The notes under the pieces: model-generated | What the model was told of the DNA's origin: nothing | Seen by the model: only the letters and a program-made list of their open reading frames with translations | Database searches by the model: none | Assembly (NCBI GenBank): GCA_950295325.1 | Contig: OX485807.1 | Location: 2,792,501 to 2,856,500 of the forward strand | From: Polytrichum commune | Taxonomy: Eukaryota > Streptophyta > Polytrichopsida > Polytrichales > Polytrichaceae | Reading direction: 5' to 3' | DNA: 64,000 nucleotides | Shown here: positions 25,885 through 36,123 of the stretch, piece by piece | Numbering within the stretch: position 1 is the first letter of the stretch | Layout of the letters: every line of letters begins with the position of its first letter | Translations under genes and position numbers: made by a program

Positions 25885-27620
25885 TTAAAATTCAATCGCA
25901 CTGATAAGCAATTTGCCTAGACTTTGGCCTAGTGTAGTTGTAGTGAAATCTATATCCTCCTTTGTACATAACTTCTCCATGATTGCAAAGTCAAGGCAAA
26001 GCTTAACTACATTCTCCACATGGTCTTCAAATACCTCTTCTCCATGATGTAATATTTTTGCCTCATTATTAGTGATCACCAAGATGATCAAGACATTGAG
26101 GTACAAACACGGGTAGATCACTCCATTGTCAAGTTGAACACCACGTGCGACCAAAAAAAATCTTCTTTTGGTAAGTTGCACCACCAAAATGGGTCAAAAT
26201 TTTATCAATTTTTTTTCATGAGTAGATATACATAGTACCTATGACATAGTTAAAAGTGGTAACTAAATTCGATGATTTGTTTTTTTCATAAAACATACCG
26301 TTTCTAACTAGAGTGACACAGAATTGAACTAAAACAATTACTAAAAAAAATAAAGATGACTAAAAAATTCAAAAAGTTATACAAAAGATACTATCAATGG
26401 TTATGTATATGTAGAAAAAATATCATAAATTTTAAAATTATATATGGCATGTAATATAGGGGTAGCAAACTTTGTCCGCACGTGGTGTCAACTTGACAAT
26501 GAAGTGACCTCCCCGTGGGTACAAATCCATCACAACCCAAACATTTTTCATGATAAGAACAAGTTGATCTAATCCGTTGTTCCACAACGACATTGAGAAT
26601 TCCTACAATGGAAAATATTTGCTTAGCCTCAATTTGACTTTCCACGGGCTTTCCACAATACCCTAGATTTGATGAGTGAGGTCACCAACGATACGAAATT
26701 CGCCTTGTTTGCCTTCCGCCATTGCAAGGGATTCAGGAGCATGATTCAAGAGCAAGTTGTAGGTTGTGAAAACTGTTGAGCTTGCGTTTGCAACAACATC
26801 AAGCAAAATTCCATAAAGATCACCATTGGTGACATGATAGATGATGGATACCAACTCATCTTCATGTCAACCATAGAATTGACCACTTATCCATAGCTAT
26901 AGTAATTGATCAAATTTACATAAATTACCTTCACAAAAAATAGAGATTTCATCAACAATAAAATGAACAACTACATCAAACATTTGCTTGAGTGCGGCTC
27001 AAACTATTCATCATCGACCCACATCATTTATTGTGCAATTACTGAGTGCCAACTAAAGAGGGTTGCATCATATGACAAATCACGAAGACCACTCTAAGTA
27101 ACATGGCACAATTCCACAATGTCTTGGAGGTGCGGATAAGTTGATTGATGTGCCAAACACAATCAACAGCTAATGATAACCCACATATGATCATAGAGTT
27201 CTTTGCAGAGAACACATCAGGAACATGCAGTTTTTCATTCAAAGCATGTACACTTAGTCAGCTGCAATGGGAAATTAAAATATGTAAGTTTTCAGACCTT
27301 AATTTCTTGGTAAAAGTCGCATATGGTCTGGAAAGCCAATAAATTTCCAAGAATAAGTTCCTTGATGGTGTGCATGAATGATGAAGACAATGAATCGGCA
27401 AAATTCTCATTAGTCGACACCTAATTGTCAGAATCCATCTTCCTACATGAAGCCTTCTGGCATCTCCATAGACTCAATTGAATGAGTGAGCCAAAAACTG
27501 ATTTTTCTCCAAACTCAACAACCGAAGTGAAGCAAATACCTGAACAAACCCCTCCTTTGGGTACAATGTTGCAGGGCCTACCTGTATAATCACATGCACT
27601 TAGCTCGACAAATGACAAAC
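25885..27620 (-). other. Decayed coding-like segments, unrecognised
   Basis: Several minus-strand frames in succession (27618-27421, 27242-27039, 26854-26663, 26645-26394, 26187-25885) look protein-like. The 26645 frame has paired cysteines (CSYHEKCLGC..). Frame changes and stops separate them. I considered an old nucleic-acid-binding OB-fold/zinc-ribbon protein or a transposon remnant but cannot name a family. Intron-split coding is also possible. Confidence 0.25.
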
Positions 27621-28060
27621 ATAAATGCTATTTAATACGATAAATGAACGTAGATGAAATATGTATCTGCAAGAAATTACCTCAACGTTCTGAAAGAGAC
27701 CACAAGCAAAACCTCCTGAATGTTGGGAAAAAAATCCTATTGTTTTCATTAAACGAGGAGGATTTTTGCGTACCCACGAGACTTAATGTAGTGCATTCTT
27801 CGAGGAATTGTGATTGCCTGCATTAGATTGATCTATTGCACATCACCATCTGTTTTTATTCAAATCTTCTTTTGACACAATAACATGATTTTAAGTGCCT
27901 GGTTTTGTGAGAAGTGGAAGTGGTGCATTGGAGGTTGGGAAGGCTCTTCTTTCATCTTCTACGGCGAAACTTACTTGGACCTTAACATAATATTGTTTTT
28001 CACTTACTAAAATGTCCGGAGAATCAATACTATCATAAGGCTAGCACGATTTGTGAACCG

Positions 28061-28080
28061 CCACGTGTCCCCATTGGCCA
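28061..28080 (+). promoter_or_regulatory. G-box/ABRE plus CCAAT cluster
   Basis: CCACGTGTCC (G-box and ABRE core) is immediately followed by ATTGGCCA (inverted CCAAT). Composition becomes more GC-rich downstream, consistent with a transcribed leader running towards the SdpI-like gene about 1.3 kb away. Assignment to that gene is inference. Confidence 0.35.
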
Positions 28081-29401
28081 TCATTCAGGGAGAGCCATCG
28101 GATTTCGGCCGCCACGAAGACCACTTCAAATCTACCCATTCCGAACACTTGAGCACCCTTCCAGTTTCTGCGGGGAGTGACAAGTGGGGACCGCGGGAGG
28201 AAAAATCTCCGAGAGAAACCTCAGAATTACAACTTTGAGAAGAGCTTCGAAAATTTGATGACAAAGAAGAACACAACGCACGCAGGTGGAGCCCATGCAG
28301 GATGGGAGGCCCAGGTGAGCCGGAGGAAAGTGTATGACCAGATCTGGGGCTATGCAGGAACTTTTCCATTGCAGAATTGGCACTGGATTTTTGAGTGCAG
28401 GATGGGTAACAGGAAGTCGTGAAATTCACGTAATGGATAGGTGGATTTGTGGGGAAAAATGGCGATCGAGGTGCAGCGTCATGGAGGAAGAGTTCTGTGG
28501 GAGTTGAGGGGTTCGGTGATCACTGGTACGCCGGGGTTTTGGTAACGCGAAGGAGGGTTTCAGGCTTGTGGTTTGGAAGTAATTGTTGAGAACCTTGGAT
28601 TCACCAAGTTAGGAAGGATCTGAAGCTCAATACCCGTCCCAGAAAACTTTGCAAGGTTCGGACAACAGGTGCAGAATTTTTTTTATAACTCCAGCAGTTA
28701 AATGTGGTCTTGAAGCTGCAAAACAATCGATTGTGGCCCGGAGTTCAGCGAAGAGAAATTGGGTTTCATTGTGCAGCTGGTGCACAAAGTGCTCAATTGG
28801 CAGGGACTCCGCTGTATGAAGCTGGCAGGCGTGGGGAGCAAAACCTCAAAATGTTGCTGATCAATTCGTCAGGGAGCTTTAAGATAGTGGGAGGGAGAAC
28901 TTGGTGATTGGCGAAACTCTGAATTTTAAGCTTTACAAAAACCTCCTGCATGTTCGGGGGCTGCACATCAATTTTTCCACTTCAAGGATTTTAGCATCGC
29001 GAGCAAGTTTGGATTTTGACGTCAAGAGCGATCTGAAGTTACTCTTCGAATTCAAAGTACCTAGGTGCAGAATCCTCGTGGAAGAAACTTGAAACATGGA
29101 TTTTGTATAATGTCCATTATATTTTTGTGATAGTCCAGTGATGGGATTCTTGAGGCGAGAGTTCAAGGTGGCAACTGTGTTGGGCGAAGGTTTAGGGTTT
29201 AGCATGTGTTCATGAAGAGAGAGTCAACATCGATGTTATCCATAGTTATCTAAACTTGCTCCTTCAGATTTCTACCTGCAGCAACATCCTTCCCCATCAT
29301 TCTCAAGGAAGGATTAATTGATCGAATCTCAAGTTTTTATACTCAAACCTCATAGTAGCAAACATACTTGGCGAAGCATACAATTCACAATAACTCTAGG
29401 G

Positions 29402-30052
29402 ATGGGGTTCGTGACGCGAGGGTTAGAGGCGGGGGCTGTATTGAGCACCACATCATTCTTGGCGGGGCTCATAATGGTGGGATGGCTACCAGACACAGTG
29501 CAACTATGGGGAAACATCCCAATTCCTCGCATGCTAGCCATCCTCCTCATCCCCGTGTTAGCCACGACAATCTCTCTCTTCCTAGCACTCATCTCCTCCT
29601 GCGACCCGTATTCCCCCTCGCAATCCTCTACCTCTGGAGCTGCCATCGCCGCCGTGGTCGCCCTACCCCCTCTCTTTGCCCTCCCCTTGCAAGCCATCGC
29701 ACTTTGGGCGGGCCTCACCAACCACACCATTGGCACCACCCCGTTTGCCGTGCTCGCCAGCCTTCTCGCCTTCATCTTGGCCGCACTATTCAGACATGTG
29801 GAGCAGAACTACGTGGTTGGTATCCGCGACCTTTGGACCCTTCGAAGTGTGCGCGTGTGGGAGGACACCCATTTCGTGGCGTCGTTGGCGTTCGTAGCGG
29901 CCGGCAGTGCGGGCCTCGTGCTTGTGTTCTTCATACCGCAGGGAGTGTGGCAACTTGTTTTGATTGTTGGATTGTTTGCTGTCCCCACGGCACTCGCCGT
30001 CTTGTATTCTTATCTCATTCGAGAAGATCAATACCAGTATATTGTCAGGTGA
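29402..30052 (+). CDS. SdpI-like multispanning membrane protein, intronless
   Basis: A 216-residue protein from ATG 29402; an upstream in-frame ATG at 29318 would add 28 residues, but membrane helix 1 follows the later ATG closely. About six hydrophobic helices are visible (near 11-28, 43-66, 80-103, 112-132, 158-178, 183-203). Residues 140-157 read GIRDLWTLRSVRVWEDTH, the G-x-R-x-x-W-T-L-x-S-x-x-x-W-x-x-T-H signature of the bacterial SdpI/YhfL family, whose founder protects Bacillus against the SdpC peptide. The carboxyl end YSYLIREDQY also fits. No intron interrupts it, and the coding part is clearly more GC-rich than its flanks. Role in a plant is unknown; membrane location is safe. A bacterial origin is possible. 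Confidence 0.75.
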   Translation: MGFVTRGLEAGAVLSTTSFLAGLIMVGWLPDTVQLWGNIPIPRMLAILLIPVLATTISLFLALISSCDPYSPSQSSTSGAAIAAVVALPPLFALPLQAIALWAGLTNHTIGTTPFAVLASLLAFILAALFRHVEQNYVVGIRDLWTLRSVRVWEDTHFVASLAFVAAGSAGLVLVFFIPQGVWQLVLIVGLFAVPTALAVLYSYLIREDQYQYIVR

Positions 30053-30408
30053 TCTATACCAATTAGTATCATTTGTCATGCAAATCTTATGTAAATATTG
30101 CATTCCATCCATGCTCACTATAATCAAAGTGTTGTCATTGGCTTCTCATCAGTAACACATGTGCATTTGTTTCTTCAAATCTTGAGATTCAAACCTCTAA
30201 GTACCTAACATGGCCAATTGTGAGCTTCGAGGCATCATGAAGAGGAGTTTAAGGATAGTAGTTGTTATTTGTAGCCAATGTTATCAAAAGCGTCAACTTG
30301 TAAAATTAGAGAGATCTGTTACACTATACAATTGTATTGTTCTAAATCAATTGGATCAATACATGTATGAAAGTGAAGAGAGGAGAGATTTCAAGGGATT
30401 GGGGTAGG

Positions 30409-30650
30409 TGATGTTGATTGTTGGCTTGTTCGGCGTGCCCACAACATTGTCTGCTTTGTATTCTTGTCTCATTGGAGAGGATCAGTACCGGTACATCGTC
30501 AAGTGATAAGCACAAATTAGTATCATTTGTTGCAAACAAGACACATCTTCTGTACATATTGTATTTCATCCATGCTCAATGTAAATAAATTGGATTGTTG
30601 TCGATTGCTTCTTAACAATGATGCATGTGCATCATGATACTATGTTTATT
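30409..30650 (+). pseudogene. Decayed tandem copy 1 of the SdpI-like 3' end
   Basis: In one frame it reads MLIVGLFGVPTTLSALYSCL and ends with EDQYRYIVK and a stop, closely matching the last 30 residues of the gene at 29402. The 3' flank also matches (AAATTAGTATCATTTG, TTCATCCATGCTCA). The membrane helices upstream are missing, so it is a 3'-end duplication, not a gene. Confidence 0.8.
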
Positions 30651-30799
30651 GGTTAGATTCTTTGTTGGTTCCTTGCAAAACTTGCGGTGCTTTGTGGTTG
30701 ATGATACCAAAAATGTCACCATGTAAAATTATCACTCGCATTCCTCTATTGGAACAATACATGTGGAAAGGAATTTATATAGAGTTTTGCAAAAATTGT

Positions 30800-31010
30800 G
30801 GCAAACGGTGTTGATTGTTGGTTTGTTCAGCGTCCCCACTTGGTATTCCTACCTCATCAATAGGATCAATATCAATACATCGTTAGGTGATCAACACAAA
30901 TTCATCATCTTTCACAATCAAAACAAAATCACTTCTGTAAATTTCCAACCACGCTCAATAGCAATCAAATTTCATTGTTGATTGCTATTTGTGAGTGAAG
31001 CATTGCTTAT
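30800..31010 (+). pseudogene. Decayed tandem copy 2 of the SdpI-like 3' end
   Basis: Reads TVLIVGLFSVPTWYSYLI, then loses similarity through a small deletion, and the 3' flank again matches (GATCAACACAAATTCATCAT, CCACGCTCAATAG, GATTGCTATTTGTGAGTGAA). It is more diverged than copy 1. Spacing between the three copies is about 450 and 400 bp. Confidence 0.7.
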
Positions 31011-31249
31011 TATTATTTATATTGGTTTGAATCTTTGTTGGTCTCTTGGTTGTTTTTTCACCTATGGAGTCCAAATTGTATAGCACCTAAAATACTAGAA
31101 TATCAATAAATATGGATCAAGTTAAGGTGACAAATCCACCAAAAACGCATGTATTTTGGCACATTTGGGTTTCTTAAGCATTCAGGAGTTAAGGGTTAAT
31201 ACATGATGTCAAACATTGTGTTCAAGATGTTGCATAATTTTACTAAGTA

Positions 31250-31390
31250 CACTAGATTGTCCTATTAGTGTGGGTGAAAATGTAATGTGAAAATAATCAA
31301 TGTGGGCCACTCTAATTATCTACTCAAGGTGGAAATGATGTAAGCCCACAACCCTAGGTTTTCCCTATAGTCTTCCTAGAGATGTCATGA
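31250..31390 (+). mobile_element. MITE family B, truncated copy
   Basis: Begins CACTAGATTGTCCTATTAGT GTGGGT, matching the left end of the element at 16490, and continues with AATGTGGGCC.. and ..GAAATGATGTAAGCCC similarity. No matching right terminus is present. Confidence 0.7.
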
Positions 31391-31675
31391 TAAAAAGCTT
31401 TGTCAAATTGTACAAGTACTAAGTTACAAATAGAAGTAGTGTGTTTTCACCATGTATAACCGTATAAGGCACTATGTGGTTGTTATTTGGTTAGGTTTTT
31501 TTGTTCTCCATCTTCTCTTGATCAGATTTGGCGTCTTCAACTTTTTCTTGCATTAGTGACCTTATGATGAAACATCAACAAAAATCAAATTGAAAATCGG
31601 ACCTTCATTGATCTAGTTATGATTATCAAAAGTGCATGTTTCTTGATTCCTTAACATGATACATAAGTCCTCCCA

Positions 31676-31845
31676 ATTATGCTCACTATTGAGTGTGGAG
31701 TAGTTAATAAAAGTTGAAGACGTAGTCCAATCTCTTTTTAACATGTTTATTGTGGGTGTTTATTCTTTGATCCTCACCTAACCACACACCAATCAAACAT
31801 AGGTCTCTGAATAAGGAAAGTAATTGAATACCGTAGTACCTTTAC
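31676..31845 (-). repeat. Dispersed repeat R, copy 3
   Basis: Shares CCCAATTATGCTCACTATTG, AGTCCAATCTCTTTTT and CACCTAACCACACACCAATC with the copy at 15108 over its full length. Confidence 0.65.
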
Positions 31846-32451
31846 CACGTTGATTATTTATAGGTGAATGGTTATTATATTCTAGATTTTCAGATTTGGC
31901 AAGGACAAATCATGTTTTCCCATATTTATTTTTGAGATTTTTAAACACAATTTCCCCAAAATTTGGTTTTTCCTAAAAAATAGTTTCATCGAGGACCTAA
32001 AGTCAGAGATGGTTTATGGCCTTTATGATGAACTTTGAATTTGCTCAACCATTAAAGTTTCAACCCCTATTTTTGGGCATGTTCTATACATGTACATTTC
32101 TATGTACCACAATTGAACTGAAGAGGAGGATGGGTTGGGTATGGGTTGGCTTGGCTTCAAATTCGATGTGCATGCAAGAAAGAGAAGAAAAAATCCCACT
32201 TGTGTTAGTTGCCCATGATGACTCCCAAGTAAGTTAGTCACCGCAACACTTGGATGCTTGAGAATGAAAGGTGGTTGTGTGCACACACATAAAAAAATAA
32301 TTTCTTTCAAGAGGACGTCTCCTTTGCACTAAGTGCAATCACAAATTTGCATTTGAGCCATGTGGTTGGAGAGTACTTATACTTTTGTCATGGCATAGAT
32401 CACTTGTTTTTAATTCCTCATGTTAAATATCTTTGTCATGGGAGAATAATA

Positions 32452-32833
32452 CTACACTAAATAGTGTATCTAGTGTCATCAATTGTAATTGTCTTGCTCA
32501 ATACCAATTGTAAACTTCCCATGTAGTGTCACCAACAGTAAATGTAAACCTAGTATTATTTGTCATTCCTTGGGGAGAAAGAAAATTGGGCATAAATGTA
32601 GAATTACAATTGCAATTAATATCACTGACTAATTATTGTCATCCAAATTTCATTGCATAAATGTTAGGATGCATAATTTAGCATAATTTATTTCAATAAT
32701 TGGCATTTGGATGAAATGAAAGTAAGTTGGGATGACAATATTTTGTAAACTTACTCATAAGAATTGTCACTAAAAAACTTACCACAATGACATAAAATAC
32801 CATATGACACTAACTCCAATGTTAAGTGTAGTG
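32452..32833 (+). mobile_element. MITE family A, copy 3
   Basis: Left terminus ACACTAAATAGTGTATCTAG, then TTGTCTTGCTCAATACC and GTAGTGTCACCAACAGTAAA. The right end is AATACCATATGACACTAACT followed by GTTAAGTGTAGTG. Same order as the copy at 6037. Non-coding. Confidence 0.7.
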
Positions 32834-34280
32834 CTAACAATTAGGGGGGCCAATAAACTAGATTCTTGTTCAACTAGCAACAACTACAAAAGAATTTAGG
32901 AACCTTGTAAAGTATATCTTAATACAAGACTTGTATGTGTCTCCCACTGTTTCCTAGCTACATGCATCGCTCTCGTTTGATATGCCAAGTCTTGGGCAAT
33001 GAGTATAACGAGACAAAGAAACTATCATCATGTTTGTATCTCCTCTCCTACTGTTGAGTTGAACACGTTGATAAAATTGTCATCAAAGTGAGGGTTAAGC
33101 AACAATTTCAACATCAAGCTGTGAAAATTGGCAAATTTTGTGCAATCTCAAATCTCATGCGGTGACTTTAGCCTATGATTGTGTGACCAAGAAATTCTGA
33201 TTGCCTTCTTAGGTTGTGAATCGATTTTCGAATTGGCTTCTTTATATCATCAATTTGTAAGTCCGCATGTTTGGATTTGTGCAACCACAAGAAAGATAGT
33301 GGGCACATGTTTTGATGTTCTCTTAGTGGACACAATTGGAGATACTCATTTGCTCTAGCTACAGGAAGAGGCTATGGATCTTACATTTCATAGTATATCT
33401 TTGATTTTACTAGAAACCCTGACATTATTAAATGGTTGTTTTACCACTAAATTCCTTCGTTTGAGTTCATATAGAGTAATGTCATGAAAATGGTATTTTA
33501 TCATCATTTATTTAAACTATTCCTCCAAATGAACATGTAGGGGACAATTTTCACAACCCTCATGATACATGATGTCAATATTCAATTAAACAACAATTAA
33601 CGGTCTCAAATATTTGATTTAATACAATTCATAAAGTCTAATTAAATATACCCATCGTCATCAATGATTGGGTGGAGCATGGTGGAGCCCTTTATTTACA
33701 ATAATCTCCCGCTTAAGTATGCACTTTGAACCGGAGTCGTTGGAGTCGTTGGTACCTTGTGGTTGGTAGGTGCGTACTTTGTAGATTTCCATTGAACTAG
33801 AAGAAATGAGCGGTTTTAAAAATATTGATGATGCAAACAATGAAGACTATTGTGTTGGAGGATGTTGATGAAGTTCTAGAAACGATGCGAATTGAAGAAG
33901 AACCACCTATCAATGACGAAATCTAGACTATCGAGACATTTATGAATCTAAAAGTGCTACCAACTACAATGGCTTTGAAGCTCTACACAACATTGTCCTC
34001 GACATCAATGACCAGTTGCTTTGCTTTCATGTTCAAACATAAGTTGAATAGATGTATGATGAACTGCGACAATCATTTGAGACGTTTCAGCGAAACGTTA
34101 ACAAACTGACATTGAATGTCAAGTGCAAAAAAAACATTCATTTGCTGCAAATAACTTTGCATTGACATGTTCAAACAATAAAGTATGAACCCTGATTTTT
34201 GTCAAAAAAATTGCGCGCTTAACCGGGATGCGTACTTAAAGGGGTGCGTACTGTACTTAAGGGGGACATTACTGTAATTA
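32834..34280. other. Spacer with a decayed coding-like tract
   Basis: At 33838-34190 one frame reads EDVDEVLETMRIEEEPPI, then stops, and other frames continue with ETFMNLKVLPTTMALKLYTT. This resembles an eroded transposase-type tract but the family cannot be named. The rest shows nothing. Confidence 0.4.
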
Positions 34281-34283
34281 GTG

Positions 34284-34291
34284 CCACGTGG
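34284..34291. promoter_or_regulatory. Palindromic G-box
   Basis: CCACGTGG, the core of plant bZIP/bHLH light- and ABA-responsive elements, sits about 170 bp before the best candidate ATG of the DUF177 gene. Confidence 0.4.
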
Positions 34292-34351
34292 TAAAGGTTC
34301 TACAGCGGGTAACACCCGCATACGTTATAGTAAGTCAGGGAATATCAGTGA

Positions 34352-34720
34352 TTGTGTCCTCGGGAGCTTTATCCAGTCCGCCCCTTTCAAATTCCATCGT
34401 CGCCGCCCCCGACTGTGTTTTTCTGTGTGCAAGCTCCCACTTTTGCAAAGCGGGGGTGGCTATGGCGGACTCGCTGCTGCTGCTCCGAGGGGCCCTCCCC
34501 TCTTGCTTCCCACCTCGCCCGCGTACGCCTTCGCTCTACACACCCACTCACACAATCACGGCATTTCTGACCTTCTCACCAAATTTGGAAGTTACGTGCG
34601 GTTTTTGTGTCCTGAGTTATCATGCGGATGTGGTTGTTCTCTTTCCTTTCCTTTCCATTCGTTGCGGTTTGGTTCGATTAGAAGGATTAGGAGCTGAAAT
34701 TATATGACAGGATTGAAATT
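34352..34720 (+). other. Candidate first exon/leader of the DUF177 gene
   Basis: GC-rich block in an AT-rich setting. ATG at 34460 begins MADSLLLLRGALPSCFPPRP, rich in Ser/Arg/Pro and free of acidic residues after position 3, as expected of a chloroplast transit peptide. It stays open to 34707. How it splices to the first sure exon at 36124 (phase 0) is not resolved; an additional exon may lie between. A shorter ATG or pure leader sequence is possible. Confidence 0.4.
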
Positions 34721-35214
34721 TGCTTGCAATGGATCTTGGGTGAGAAGACATCATCCCGTCTGGGAGGCTCGTACTGCAGCCAAAAAGTGTGGAAGTTTTC
34801 GATGTCGATTTCGGATTAATTAGACAGAGCGTTTCTGTTTGTGAATTGGCGGCCCAAGTTGGCCACATTTCCTCTTTGTATAGAATCAGTTTCGACCGGA
34901 GTAAGTCATGTCTGGTGTCATTGTTGAGCTCACAAATTTGAAGGGAATCTTTGGTTCTATCGCACGAGTGGTGTGCCAAATTCTTCCTGGAGATCATTTC
35001 CACCCTGCATTTTAGGGTTTTAAGAGTGGACTTTTTGGGGTAAGGTAACGTGTCTTAAATGGTTAGTTGTTGTTGTTTTACCCGGATTCTCAACTTGGAT
35101 TTTAGAGTCAGGAATCTTCTTAGAACCGCGAATGTGATATGAGATTTTAGCAACAGTCTATGGAATTTACTGATCTCCCTGTTGCTGCTATGATCATCTA
35201 GGCCCCACCAATTG

Positions 35215-35375
35215 TGTTGAATATGGACCCTAGAATGGTGAACAAATTTTGAGCACGTAGTCCAATCTCTTTTAAAGACATGTCTTTTTGGTATCCATTC
35301 TCAGATCCACACCTAATCACACACAACTCAAATATAGGTGGCTGATTAAAATAAGTAACCGAATTAGGCACGTAC
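35215..35375 (-). repeat. Dispersed repeat R, copy 4
   Basis: Shares CAATTGTGTTGAATATGGAC-type start, AGTCCAATCTCTTTTA and CACCTAATCACACAC with the copies near 15108 and 31676. It lies in the presumed first intron of the DUF177 gene. Confidence 0.6.
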
Positions 35376-36123
35376 GCCTTGGCTTGTTGCATTGGGTTGT
35401 GCAATCTAGTAATGAATGAACGAGTGAGGTGTTGTGCAGTAGAAGGGCGCGCATTACAGGCATCCGATTCTTTTTGGTTGCGAGGACTCCCCAAAGAATG
35501 CCATCACATCGTTCGAGTGAACTGCTCAACTGGCAAGCACCCCCCAGAGGTTCAAATGCTCAATCTCTTCTTGATTTTACATCAATTGCACGACCCAATT
35601 GGGATGAGGTCCATGTACGGCTTAACTTTTTAAGCTCCCCATCCGAAGTCAACCCGATTCACAATTGCATTCTTCCAGTTGGAGCATACAAATAGGCAAA
35701 ATAAATTATTGAGAGATTCGGTCTTTTAGAAATGACCTAGATTCAATTACATACCATGCATATCTTTATCTGATGTTGTCACCGCCGCTGCTTCATTTTC
35801 GAGTCTATATGGAATCTCGTAACGGTCAATACAAGAATTAGAGGCCCCCCGAAGACTACTGCCTCTTTTCCGAAGGTGCCTTCCGCCTTGTAGTAGATTG
35901 TGTTAAATATTGTTTTCAGTTTCACACTCAAAGTAAAATTTGACTGTCATTACCTCTTTGGAGCTTGTATAAATTGTCACATAGACCATAGAAAGTATAC
36001 CGTTGGCTTTAAGGGTTAAGTCATAGAATTCTTCGTCGCTACTGAAATATGGGTCGTCCTTGTGATGGTTGCATCCAATTGAAAGTTCTGTGGCACTTGT
36101 TTTTCAAATTTTCTTTCATGCAG

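Noticed and set aside
26394-26645. Replication protein A zinc-finger domain on the minus strand
   Set aside because: Cysteine spacing is suggestive but the OB-fold context and frame continuity are not convincing.
29350-29775. Minus-strand and other-frame ORFs over the SdpI-like gene
   Set aside because: Shadows of a GC-rich gene; only the plus frame at 29402 gives membrane helices and the family signature.
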